This document shows positions 24,527 to 31,214 of a stretch of DNA of 35,476 bases, in pieces. Under the pieces are notes generated by a model. It did no database searches. It was not told where the DNA came from and was given only the letters and a program-made list of their open reading frames with translations. Positions within the stretch are counted from its first letter, which is position 1, and the number at the start of each line of letters is the position of its first letter. Where the stretch lies: assembly GCA_017509205.1 (NCBI GenBank), contig JAFWQF010000047.1, positions 1-35,476 on the forward strand. The letters run 5' to 3'. The stretch comes from Clostridiales bacterium. Its GTDB lineage: Bacteria; Bacillota; Clostridia; Saccharofermentanales; Saccharofermentanaceae. The translations under genes and the position numbers were made by a program.

Positions 24527-25297
24527 ATGTCAGAGGTCAAGCCTGATAATGTTTCTTCCGCTTCCGGAACAGCTGCGGAACATAAGACTACACACGCCGA
24601 GCACCATAAGGCGCTTGACGAAAAATACCCTACCAAACGAGGTTTCTGGGACGTAGTCGCAAAGAACGGGTTCCTTCTTCTTACTCACATATTCTGTGAC
24701 ATGAAGTGCATCGGGAAAGAGAATTTCCCCAAGAACAACCCTTATGTAGTTGCTTCAAACCACCAGAGCTATCCTGACGGCGTTCTCATCATCGACTATC
24801 TCCCGAAGGGTCACTTCAAGTGGATGTGCTGCCTTGCAGCTTCCGACCTTGAGACCCAGCACGGAAGTCTCGGCCGTCTCATCATGCGCGTAGGCCGCGG
24901 CATCGCCGTCGACCGTTACGGCAACCCCGTAAGAGGACTCATCAAGGCTAAGAAGGAAGTTGAACAGGGCAACATCTGCTTTGTATTCCCCGAAGGAACA
25001 AGAACACACACCGGTAAGCTCGCCGAACTCAAGGACGGTGCTTCTTACCTTGCCATCAAGGCAGGAGTTCCCCTTGTTCCCGTCTATATCGCTGGCGCTT
25101 ACCAGATCTGGCCCAGAACCCAGAAGCATCCTCATCCACTCAACGGTCTTCACAGAAAGAAGATCAGGATCTATGTCGGCGAGCCAATGTACGGCAAGGA
25201 TTACGACAACGATGCCCACAAGATGACAGAAGCTCTTTCCGAATGGATGCACCGCCAGGAAGACATGCACTGGGATCCGGAAACGAATTACAACTGA
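24527..25297 (+). CDS. plsC: 1-acyl-sn-glycerol-3-phosphate acyltransferase
   Basis: 256-aa membrane-associated enzyme that transfers an acyl chain to lysophosphatidic acid to make phosphatidic acid. The catalytic HX4D motif is NHQSYPD (His79, Asp84); the substrate-binding FPEGTR is at 154-159; VPLVPVYIAG follows near 178. The first 40 residues are hydrophilic and His/Glu-rich (HKTTHAEHHK), an unusual extension before the domain. Divergent to an acyl-CoA ligase gene, consistent with joint work in phospholipid supply. Followed by a hairpin terminator. Confidence 0.94.
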   Translation: MSEVKPDNVSSASGTAAEHKTTHAEHHKALDEKYPTKRGFWDVVAKNGFLLLTHIFCDMKCIGKENFPKNNPYVVASNHQSYPDGVLIIDYLPKGHFKWMCCLAASDLETQHGSLGRLIMRVGRGIAVDRYGNPVRGLIKAKKEVEQGNICFVFPEGTRTHTGKLAELKDGASYLAIKAGVPLVPVYIAGAYQIWPRTQKHPHPLNGLHRKKIRIYVGEPMYGKDYDNDAHKMTEALSEWMHRQEDMHWDPETNYN

Positions 25298-25307
25298 CAA
25301 ATAAGAT

Positions 25308-25343
25308 AGAGGCTGTTTCTTTCGAAACAGCCTCTTCTCTCTT
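25308..25343 (+). terminator. Hairpin terminator after plsC
   Basis: Perfect 11-bp stem GAGGCTGTTTC / GAAACAGCCTC with a TTTC loop. The tail TTCTCTCTT is only moderately T-rich. It also lies downstream of the convergent PadR operon. Confidence 0.7.
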
Positions 25344-25393
25344 ACTCACATCCCTTATTCAGAAAGTATTCTTAATCCAATTCCCTGTAATCT

Positions 25394-25573
25394 TTATTCC
25401 GCAGGTGTCTCTATCTTATGTCCGAGATCTTTGAAGGTCTTATTCCAATCAACCTCCTTGATCTTTCCTCCAAGTCCGAAAGCGAATACCACAATGGTGA
25501 TCACTGCCATGACCATGGACAGGAAGAGTGAGATGACGCCTGTAATAAGTAATTTGATATCACCTTTGCTCAT
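25394..25573 (-). CDS. Small single-helix membrane protein of the PadR-HAAS operon
   Basis: 59-aa protein, not recognised. A short charged start (MSKGDIK) is followed by one long hydrophobic segment (about 8-34) and a charged tail (KIKEVDWNKTFKDLGHKIETPAE). The ATG at 25573 has a strong GGGAGG seven nt upstream. A longer in-frame version from 25660 would overlap the HAAS gene deeply and lacks support. It begins 1 nt before the end of the HAAS gene, so it is the third gene of that operon. In related operons this place often holds a membrane or DUF4097-type protein. Confidence 0.7.
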   Translation of the reverse strand: MSKGDIKLLITGVISLFLSMVMAVITIVVFAFGLGGKIKEVDWNKTFKDLGHKIETPAE

Positions 25574-25574
25574 A

Positions 25575-26150
25575 TCATGCCTCCCCGAATCCCTTAGTCC
25601 AGATTCTCTTATTCCAGTTGATGTATGCTTTGGTTCCCTTTGCGAAGTACTTGATTCCAAGTATCACAAGGATAAGGAGGAATACAGCGAAGAACAGAAG
25701 TGTTACTGCCAGAAGGATCGCCGGTACCATGTAGTATGTAACGTTGCCGGTAACGATGGCTGTAACGATTGCTGCGATTCCGCCGAGTGAACCAAGGAAG
25801 ATGCAGGCTGCTATGAAGATAGCGAAAAGAATTATGAGCCAGCACTCAACTCCGACAAATGCATTAAAGAGAACCACGAAAAGCTTGCTTCTGCCGTCTG
25901 CGCCTGTCTTTGTATCGTCAAAGACCTTGCTGCGCTTCTTTATGATCTCCGGAAGCTTCATGCCTTCTCTGTACATTGCGGCGAGCTCATTGGGATCACC
26001 CAAGCCTTCGGCTATTTCCTCCTCGGTCTTTCCCTTGAGCGAGCCTTCGGAGAAATGAGCACCAATCTCATAGAGGATCTCATTTACGTCCTTATAAGGC
26101 ATAGCGCCGAGAGCTTTCCCGAGCGTATCAAGATATTCTTTTTTATTCAT
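25575..26150 (-). CDS. HAAS/DUF1700-domain membrane protein
   Basis: 191-aa protein with an N-terminal cytosolic HAAS (DUF1700) domain (MNKKEYLDTLGKAL... GKTEEEIAEGLGDPNELAAMYREG, 1-65) and then two or three transmembrane segments (about 90-165). HAAS proteins are usually encoded with a PadR regulator and are thought to couple it to a membrane signal; function is poorly known. I start at 26150, where AGGGGGA lies 8 nt upstream. The ATG overlaps the PadR stop codon as ATGAATAA, so translation is coupled. Confidence 0.85.
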   Translation of the reverse strand: MNKKEYLDTLGKALGAMPYKDVNEILYEIGAHFSEGSLKGKTEEEIAEGLGDPNELAAMYREGMKLPEIIKKRSKVFDDTKTGADGRSKLFVVLFNAFVGVECWLIILFAIFIAACIFLGSLGGIAAIVTAIVTGNVTYYMVPAILLAVTLLFFAVFLLILVILGIKYFAKGTKAYINWNKRIWTKGFGEA

Positions 26151-26475
26151 CTGATTCTTCCCCCTGTTTCTCATTGATGATGCCGTCGACTGCTTTTGAG
26201 AATTCTATCCATTCTGCTCGGTCGCTCTGCAGTCTTTTGCGGCCTTCGTCCGTGAGGTGGTAATACTTCCGAGGTGGTCCGTTCTGAGATTCCTTGAGGT
26301 ACGTATCCACGCTTCCTTCTGCTGCTAATTTGCGTAAGATCGGATAAACGGTTCCGTCTGCGATATTCATCTTAGCCGTAAGGCAGTCAGCCAGGTCATA
26401 GCCGTAGCTGTCGCCCTTGTCAAGGAACGCAAGCACGCACAGGTCAAGTACTCCTTTCTTGAACTGATTGTTCAT
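26143..26475 (-). CDS. PadR-family transcriptional regulator
   Basis: 110-aa winged-helix repressor of the short (subfamily 2) PadR type: MNNQFKKGVLDLCVLAFLDKGDSYGYDLADCL, with the recognition region near 35-60 and the wing PPRKYYHLTDEGRKRL near 75-90. The start at 26475 is set by AAGGGGGA seven nt upstream; an in-frame ATG at 26523 has no ribosome site. It heads an operon with the HAAS protein and the small membrane protein. An inverted repeat over its promoter (26526-26567) suggests autorepression. Confidence 0.92.
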   Translation of the reverse strand: MNNQFKKGVLDLCVLAFLDKGDSYGYDLADCLTAKMNIADGTVYPILRKLAAEGSVDTYLKESQNGPPRKYYHLTDEGRKRLQSDRAEWIEFSKAVDGIINEKQGEESDE

Positions 26476-26522
26476 ATTATTCCCCCTTATTCTCTTTAAT
26501 GACGTGGGGATTCGTCTTCCCA

Positions 26523-26567
26523 TGTCAGTATTGAATATAGCACACTATTATTCATTGTGCAATACTG
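26523..26567 (-). promoter_or_regulatory. Promoter and candidate operator of the PadR operon
   Basis: Minus strand -35 TTGCAC, a 17-nt spacer and -10 TATATT preceded by TGC. Arms CAGTATTG (26526-26533) and CAATACTG (26560-26567) form a perfect 8-bp inverted repeat around the promoter. A second, non-concentric pair is GCACA / TGTGC (26540-26544, 26556-26560). Binding by PadR is inferred. Confidence 0.5.
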
Positions 26568-26606
26568 TTTTTAATTCATTACTGAACATAGTTCTGTAAC
26601 GCGGAA

Positions 26607-26634
26607 TTGTATTCTAAAATCAGAATGCTATTAT
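26607..26634 (+). promoter_or_regulatory. Promoter of the amidase gene
   Basis: TTGTAT (26607-26612), 16-nt spacer, extended -10 TGC-TATTAT (26629-26634). AAGGAG ribosome site 7 nt before the ATG at 26656. Confidence 0.55.
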
Positions 26635-26655
26635 TTCTTATTAAGGAGAAATAAT

Positions 26656-28062
26656 ATGGCTGATAATAACGAACTTAAGATAGAACAGATACTTTCCGAA
26701 CTTCCCGAAGACAAGCGCAAGATCCTCAAGGATCACATCGATGAGCTTTCAGGAAAAGAGCGTGAAGATTTCCTGGAAGAAGTCATTACAGAATACGAAT
26801 CTTTAAAGAACAACTCAGTTGTCTCTTTTACCGCAGCTGCGAAAAAGCTGAGCGAGGAACCTGAAACTCCCGTCAAGGAAGCAACGCTCGAGGATGTACT
26901 GAAACAGGGCAAAATGCCTGTTCACCGCCCCGAGATCAAGCCGGAGGACATTAAATTCGACGTTGTCCCTTCTGAAAGCACGCCTTCCACTTCGCTGAAA
27001 GAGATTCCCGTGGAGGACATCAAGTTTGAAAATGCCCTCACCGAAGTTCCTTATACCGCTGATGTAGCAGAAACCGATGATGCCGGGGATGAGAAACTCC
27101 CGGCCGCAGCAAATGCACCCGCAGAGAAAAAGGTTCCCAGTATAACACCTGTCTCCCCTGTCCGCACGGAAAAAAAGAAAAAGTCTCCCGTTGCCGGAAT
27201 AATCATCGGCGCAGTTGCCGCAGTACTTGTCATCGGCGGCATTTTATACGCTTTTGTACTTTCCAAGCCCGGAAAGCCCGCTGCCACGGATCCCGTCATC
27301 ACGACAGCATCTGAATCCGAGACTTCTGCCGCACCAACACCCACACCCGAACCTCTTCCCACAACTGAAACATCAGAAGAAACCACTACTTCTGAAACAG
27401 AGGCTCCAACACCCACTCCGATTCCGCTCAAGGAAAACGCTCCGGATCTCAAAGGAATAAAGGTGGTTATCGATCCGGGTCACCAGCAGAAGACCGACTA
27501 CAAGAAAGAGCAGTTCAAGAAGGGCACTAAGAACGGCAAGGCTCGTGCCACGAGCGGCGCTGTCGGTGTAGCCACCAAGCAGAAAGAATATGAGCTGACC
27601 ATGGAAACAGCACTCATGCTCAAGGAATATCTTGAAAAGTGCGGTGCCACGGTCATTCTTACCAGGACAGAAAACGACGTCAACATTTCCAACAAGGAAA
27701 GAGCCGCGATCGCCGTAAAGAATAAGCCTACTCTCTTCCTCAGACTCCATGCCGACGCTTCCACTAACGCTTCGGTCAAAGGTGTCAGGGTCTACATTCC
27801 CAAGTCAGGCAAGCTCAACAAGAAAGCCAACGCTGACAAACTCGGCAAGCTCGTTGCAGCCGCCGGCAAGACTACTTTCCGCGGATCAAAGGCCACCAAC
27901 CAGTACACAGGCCTCAATTTTGCTTCGAGCGTAAGGTCTTACCAGATCGTCCTCGGATACCTTTCAAATGCAGAAGATGACAAGAGGCTCGCAGATCCCG
28001 ACAACAGATATGAGATGTGCGCAGCGATTGCGACATTCTGCAAGACATTCAAAAAGAAATAA
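26656..28062 (+). CDS. Membrane-anchored N-acetylmuramoyl-L-alanine amidase (amidase_3) lacking the usual catalytic Glu
   Basis: 468 aa. Residues 1-175 are cytosolic, hydrophilic and without a recognised domain, with two copies of an EDIKF motif (97-101, 120-124). One transmembrane helix follows (178-202), then a Thr/Pro/Ser linker (210-258), then an amidase_3 domain outside the cell. Zinc ligands are present: His276 (DPGHQ), Glu311 and His365 (LRLHAD). The catalytic Glu of the usual VExGFxSN motif is Val432 in QIVLGYLSN. The domain may therefore bind rather than cut peptidoglycan, or use another residue. The unusually long intracellular part could link wall state to a cytosolic partner; that is inference. 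Monocistronic. Confidence 0.88.
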   Translation: MADNNELKIEQILSELPEDKRKILKDHIDELSGKEREDFLEEVITEYESLKNNSVVSFTAAAKKLSEEPETPVKEATLEDVLKQGKMPVHRPEIKPEDIKFDVVPSESTPSTSLKEIPVEDIKFENALTEVPYTADVAETDDAGDEKLPAAANAPAEKKVPSITPVSPVRTEKKKKSPVAGIIIGAVAAVLVIGGILYAFVLSKPGKPAATDPVITTASESETSAAPTPTPEPLPTTETSEETTTSETEAPTPTPIPLKENAPDLKGIKVVIDPGHQQKTDYKKEQFKKGTKNGKARATSGAVGVATKQKEYELTMETALMLKEYLEKCGATVILTRTENDVNISNKERAAIAVKNKPTLFLRLHADASTNASVKGVRVYIPKSGKLNKKANADKLGKLVAAAGKTTFRGSKATNQYTGLNFASSVRSYQIVLGYLSNAEDDKRLADPDNRYEMCAAIATFCKTFKKK

Positions 28063-28079
28063 TCAGATACCAAAAGGAC

Positions 28080-28112
28080 AAAGCCCGGAAATTCATCGTT
28101 CCGGGCTTTTTT
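28080..28112 (+). terminator. Terminator of the amidase gene
   Basis: Perfect 11-bp stem AAAGCCCGGAA / TTCCGGGCTTT, 8-nt loop, T-run. It stands between convergent genes. Confidence 0.92.
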
Positions 28113-28120
28113 ATTATTCA

Positions 28121-29014
28121 TTATTTCAGTGGCGGAAGCTCGTGAATGTCGTAGTTATCGTAATAGATCTTGAACGCCGTCTTTACGTCTCCCGAAAGCT
28201 CTACAAGTGTTCCCGCCTGGAACATTGCGGAAAGTGTTCCTGAAGGAGCCTTGTATGCGGCATTTGAGATAACCTTCAGTTTTTCGTTTCCCGGTGAGAC
28301 AGCGCGAAGCACGGGCTCGGAGCTGAACAAAAGCTCGCCCGTTGCTATGTGATAATCGCTCGAAACGATCGCAACATACTTAACTGAAGTGTATTTGGAT
28401 GTCAGAATGTCATAAGTGAATATCGCATTCTGAGCCGTAGTGAGGGAATTATCCTCTACGATGATCCTTTTCCTGTCTATCCCCTGCTGTTCGAGCCATT
28501 TGGCCATCTCGCCAGATTCCGTAGCGTTTTCGTTTTCGGCTGCCGTACCGCCGCCTGTACATGCAATGTATGCCTTCGGATATTTCTTCGCACTGTTTAG
28601 AGCCACCTTCAGACGCTCTATCAGTTCATCCTTCATCGAGCCGTCAGGATTAAGCTGAAACCCGAGAACGACAATGCACAGTTCGTCGGTATCAGGAAGT
28701 CCGTCCGGAAGGACATCGTAGTTTAAAGGTTTTCCGAGATCAGGAGATCGCCAAAGATCCATTATCGTTTTCCAGCGCACACCTGCATTTGCATCAAGTG
28801 CTGAAAGCTCCACTAACAGCGAATCAACTTTTTCATTTGCCTCACTGCCGTAAGTTCCGTAATCAACGACCATCTCCTCGATCTTCTTCTGCACTGCCTG
28901 AGGATCAGTCTTTCCCGTCTCCGACTTCTTGCTGCAGCCGTACACGGGAAGCAGAAGACATAAAGCGAGAGAACACGCAATAAGTTTCAAGTCTTTTGTT
29001 TTCCTGCAATTCAT
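28121..29014 (-). CDS. YdcF/ElyC-like (DUF218) lipoprotein
   Basis: 297-aa lipoprotein: signal peptide with lipobox Cys27 (VYGC). The DUF218 domain spans about 105-265: ELCIVVLGFQLNPDGSMKDELIERL, the glycine loop IACTGGGTAAENENATESGEMAKWL, IIVEDNSLTTAQNA and VSSDYHIATGELLF match the conserved points of YdcF/SanA/ElyC proteins, which are linked to envelope maintenance. The N-terminal ~80 residues of the mature protein are an unassigned helical extension. AGAGG ribosome site 10 nt before the ATG. Convergent to the amidase, so the two may both act at the wall, though nothing proves a link. Confidence 0.88.
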   Translation of the reverse strand: MNCRKTKDLKLIACSLALCLLLPVYGCSKKSETGKTDPQAVQKKIEEMVVDYGTYGSEANEKVDSLLVELSALDANAGVRWKTIMDLWRSPDLGKPLNYDVLPDGLPDTDELCIVVLGFQLNPDGSMKDELIERLKVALNSAKKYPKAYIACTGGGTAAENENATESGEMAKWLEQQGIDRKRIIVEDNSLTTAQNAIFTYDILTSKYTSVKYVAIVSSDYHIATGELLFSSEPVLRAVSPGNEKLKVISNAAYKAPSGTLSAMFQAGTLVELSGDVKTAFKIYYDNYDIHELPPLK

Positions 29015-29164
29015 GATGCAAAACCTCTTTGAAAATGTATTTATACAGTTTCATATTACTGTTCTGATATTTATTTAGTATTGTGAAAGTGTTAATCATC
29101 AAATAAGAAACCCCGTCAAAATTCAAAACCAATGTCGAATATATTGTTTTTTTGACAAAACTAA

Positions 29165-29170
29165 TATAAT
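29165..29170 (+). promoter_or_regulatory. Likely -10 box for the zinc-ribbon gene
   Basis: Perfect TATAAT about 36 nt before the ATG. A TTGTTT 15 nt upstream could be the -35. The rest of the 190-nt gap (29015-29205) is AT-rich and shows no other clear feature. Confidence 0.4.
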
Positions 29171-29205
29171 CTGAAAATCAATACTCTGGAAAGAAGGAAA
29201 AGATT

Positions 29206-29799
29206 ATGAGCGATAATTTAGACATGAATACCATCAGACAGCTCTCCAAAATGAAGAACGTTGATGAAGTTGATGCCAAGATCTTACAGGACAACAGCAT
29301 AAAGAATGAATTCCAGTCAATAAAGGAAGTCGAGATATTAAAGGATACAGTTCAGCAGCAGCAGATCCTGCTCCATGCCATGTGGCTCATGCTCAAGGAT
29401 CATGGTGCTGACAACGAGGAGTTCAACCGTCACCTCAAAGAGGCTTCGCAGTTCAGTTCACGCACTGATTTCAAGAACAACGTTAACTGCCCTAAATGCG
29501 GAAAAGGCATGCAGAAGATGGAGAAGGTCCCCTTCACTCTCAAGTGCTACTACTGCGGATATGAGCACCTCTGCAATCCTTTCATGAAGTTCGACGGACT
29601 CGATCCCGACATGATCGACTACAAGACAGAGCGTGCGACTTCTGAAGAGCTTGACGAACAGAGCAAGCCCGAGCAGTACGAGCAGAAAAAGGCTCAGTCC
29701 GAAGAGGAAGAGATCGCAAATGCAGAGGCTATCCTCAACACGAGCTATGAGCCATACGACGTCTCCAAAGACTTGAATTTCGAAGAAGACGAGTTATAA
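29206..29799 (+). CDS. Zinc-ribbon protein of unknown function upstream of tmRNA
   Basis: 197-aa cytosolic protein, not recognised. The first ~90 residues are helical and charged (coiled-coil-like: VEILKDTVQQQQILLHAMWLMLKDHG). A four-cysteine zinc ribbon, CPKCGKGMQKMEKVPF...CYYCGYEHLC, follows near 95-120. The C-terminal 60 residues are very acidic and Gln-rich (EQSKPEQYEQKKAQSEEEE). AAGG-type ribosome site before the ATG at 29206. Its last codons carry the promoter of the tmRNA gene, so the two genes overlap functionally at that point. Possible nucleic-acid or ribosome contact is only a guess from the zinc ribbon. Confidence 0.7.
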   Translation: MSDNLDMNTIRQLSKMKNVDEVDAKILQDNSIKNEFQSIKEVEILKDTVQQQQILLHAMWLMLKDHGADNEEFNRHLKEASQFSSRTDFKNNVNCPKCGKGMQKMEKVPFTLKCYYCGYEHLCNPFMKFDGLDPDMIDYKTERATSEELDEQSKPEQYEQKKAQSEEEEIANAEAILNTSYEPYDVSKDLNFEEDEL

Positions 29800-29800
29800 T
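29773..29800 (+). promoter_or_regulatory. tmRNA promoter inside the end of the upstream gene
   Basis: TTGAAT (29773-29778), 16-nt spacer, perfect TATAAT (29795-29800) covering the stop codon of the zinc-ribbon gene. The predicted start, near 29807, lies just before the 5' arm of the repeat at 29810. Confidence 0.6.
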
Positions 29801-29828
29801 TTACTTCCGCTTTACGGAAAGTCCTCAT

Positions 29829-30210
29829 GGGGATGCACCGGTTTCGACGGGGTCGCCGAAGCTGGGAAAGCGGGTGGAGGATTCTCGTTGGCCTCCTAAA
29901 AAAACGGGAACTTGCAAGTAATTGCAGACAAGACAGAGCTCGTAGCAGCCTAAGGCTACCGTCCCCGTGTGTATCTGCTCACATGGGTGTACGTACACCG
30001 CAGACCTCACCTGAGAGAGGTTAAGCAGGCAGTCCTCCCGGCAAAGCTTTGCGCCGGATCCGTGACTATAATCCCTCTATGAAGCTACCGGAACCTTAGC
30101 CCGTCAGCGGGCTCATGTGCAAGGGGAATATCTTAAACGCTGACTGCACCCGGAGATTGTCCCGGCCGAGACGGTTTCGGACAGGAGTTCGATTCTCCTC
30201 ATCTCCACCA
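29829..30210 (+). ncRNA. ssrA: tmRNA (transfer-messenger RNA)
   Basis: 382-nt RNA that rescues stalled ribosomes and tags the nascent protein for degradation. The 5' end GGGGATG pairs with CATCTCC at the 3' end, giving an alanine-type acceptor stem with a G3-U70 pair, followed by encoded ACCA. GCACCGGTTTCGACGGGG at the start and GAGTTCGATTCTC (T-arm) near the end are hallmark sequences. The reading frame from the resume codon GCA (29924) reads ADKTELVAA and stops at TAA (29951-29953). Its hydrophobic VAA end suits ClpXP-type recognition. One-piece form; pseudoknot sequences fill the rest. The smpB partner is not in this window. Confidence 0.96.
29924..29953 (+). other. tmRNA tag-peptide reading frame
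   Basis: Codons GCA GAC AAG ACA GAG CTC, then GTA GCA GCC TAA, encode ADKTELVAA and a stop. The resume codon is assigned by analogy with the usual GCA after the upstream recognition stretch; the charged alanine of tmRNA itself would be added in front. Confidence 0.8.
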
Positions 30211-30245
30211 TTTGACTTTCCGTAAAGTACGGACCAGGAAACAAC

Positions 30246-30286
30246 AAAGACCCTCAAGCTTAATTGCCTGAGGGTCTTTTATTTTG
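30246..30286 (+). terminator. Terminator of tmRNA
   Basis: Perfect 11-bp stem AAAGACCCTCA / TGAGGGTCTTT with a 12-nt loop, then TATTTTGTTTT. It also lies downstream of the convergent lipoprotein gene. Confidence 0.9.
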
Positions 30287-30323
30287 TTTTTAGAACAGAT
30301 CCATCAACAAGCAAACAAAAGAC

Positions 30324-31100
30324 TTATTTTGTGAGTTTGAAGCAGATAGCTTCAAGGGCTTTGGCATCGTTCATGCCTGAAACTGCATCTGCACTTCCCC
30401 AAGAAACTTTCTGTATATGTTCAACTGCCGGAAGTCCCTTGTCAGTCTTCTGCTTGAAATCCTCTTTTGAGATCTGGAACTCGTCATCACCATATCTGAC
30501 GTTGCCTTCGGAATCCTTCATCTCTGAAGCGATGACTTCAGCAGTTATCTTACCGTTATAAAGAGAGACTAGATAATAATATGTTGTGGTCTCTCCTGCC
30601 GAATCCGTATCATCGGCTTCCCTTGCAACATAAACGTATGCGCCTTCCTTGCTGATGCGGAGCTTGTATTCTTCTTCCATGTAAGGACCTGTAGAACCCT
30701 GCTCAAAAGGAGCTTCGACTTTGGCAATGCCGCTGCCGTCTTCCGTAACCTCATACATTGCAAAAGAAGTCTTCTTTGCAGCAGTAATCTCATAACGTCC
30801 GTTCATGTCGAGGTCAGTTACAGCATAACGCATTTCGGAATCACCTTCAGCAAACCAGGTGCTCTTGGCCTTAACTATGGCATCGAGCTGGCCTGTATAT
30901 GCGAAAACAGGCGCAGGCAGTGTCGTCTCTTCCGTATTCTGCGTCTCAGAAGGTGCGGGAGTCGTTGCAGCTGCCGTGGGAGCTGCCGTGGGAGCTGCCT
31001 GTGAAGATGCAGGAGCAGGCTCTTTCTTGCTGCAGGAAGGAATTACCAGCATTCCGGCTGCAAGCATCGCTGCAGATATACGGCTGTATGTTTTATTCAT
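30324..31100 (-). CDS. Lipoprotein of unknown function
   Basis: 258 aa. Signal peptide with lipobox Cys23 (VIPSC), then an Ala/Pro/Thr-rich linker (30-65) carrying two AAPT repeats, then a globular domain of about 190 residues. AVTDLDMNGRYEI (about 93-105) resembles the D-D-N-G metal-binding loops found in other secreted Clostridia lipoproteins. I do not recognise the rest. AGAGG lies 7 nt before the ATG. Upstream at 31130-31135 is a minus-strand TATAAT with an extended TGA. It is divergent to the MATE gene and convergent to tmRNA. Confidence 0.72.
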   Translation of the reverse strand: MNKTYSRISAAMLAAGMLVIPSCSKKEPAPASSQAAPTAAPTAAATTPAPSETQNTEETTLPAPVFAYTGQLDAIVKAKSTWFAEGDSEMRYAVTDLDMNGRYEITAAKKTSFAMYEVTEDGSGIAKVEAPFEQGSTGPYMEEEYKLRISKEGAYVYVAREADDTDSAGETTTYYYLVSLYNGKITAEVIASEMKDSEGNVRYGDDEFQISKEDFKQKTDKGLPAVEHIQKVSWGSADAVSGMNDAKALEAICFKLTK

Positions 31101-31129
31101 CTCATTACCTCTCGATTTGATAATCGTGA

Positions 31130-31138
31130 ATTATATCA
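31130..31138 (-). promoter_or_regulatory. Extended -10 promoter of the lipoprotein gene
   Basis: Minus-strand TGATATAAT, with the hexamer at 31130-31135, 29 nt before the ATG. No convincing -35. Confidence 0.45.
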
Positions 31139-31199
31139 TAAGGTTCAAAAAGATATATCATAACAATGCGGCATATACGACAGAACCGTTATTTCCTTG

Positions 31200-31208
31200 T
31201 GTTAGAAT
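31200..31208 (+). promoter_or_regulatory. Extended -10 box directly before the MATE start codon
   Basis: TGTTAGAAT, hexamer 31203-31208, only 6 nt before the ATG at 31215. The expected transcription start coincides with the ATG, so the mRNA would be leaderless. Confidence 0.45.
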
Positions 31209-31214
31209 ACGCAT

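Larger units (their letters stand above)
29810..30227 (+). repeat. Perfect 14-bp inverted repeat bracketing tmRNA
   Basis: Arms CTTTACGGAAAGTC (29810-29823) and GACTTTCCGTAAAG (30214-30227) are exact reverse complements. They lie 5 nt before the mature 5' end and 3 nt after the encoded CCA. In the precursor they would extend the acceptor stem into a long double-stranded stalk. Confidence 0.8.

Noticed and set aside
29827..30024. Open frame of 65 residues across the tmRNA
   Set aside because: It lies inside a clearly folded tmRNA gene and matches no protein pattern; only the short tag frame is translated there.
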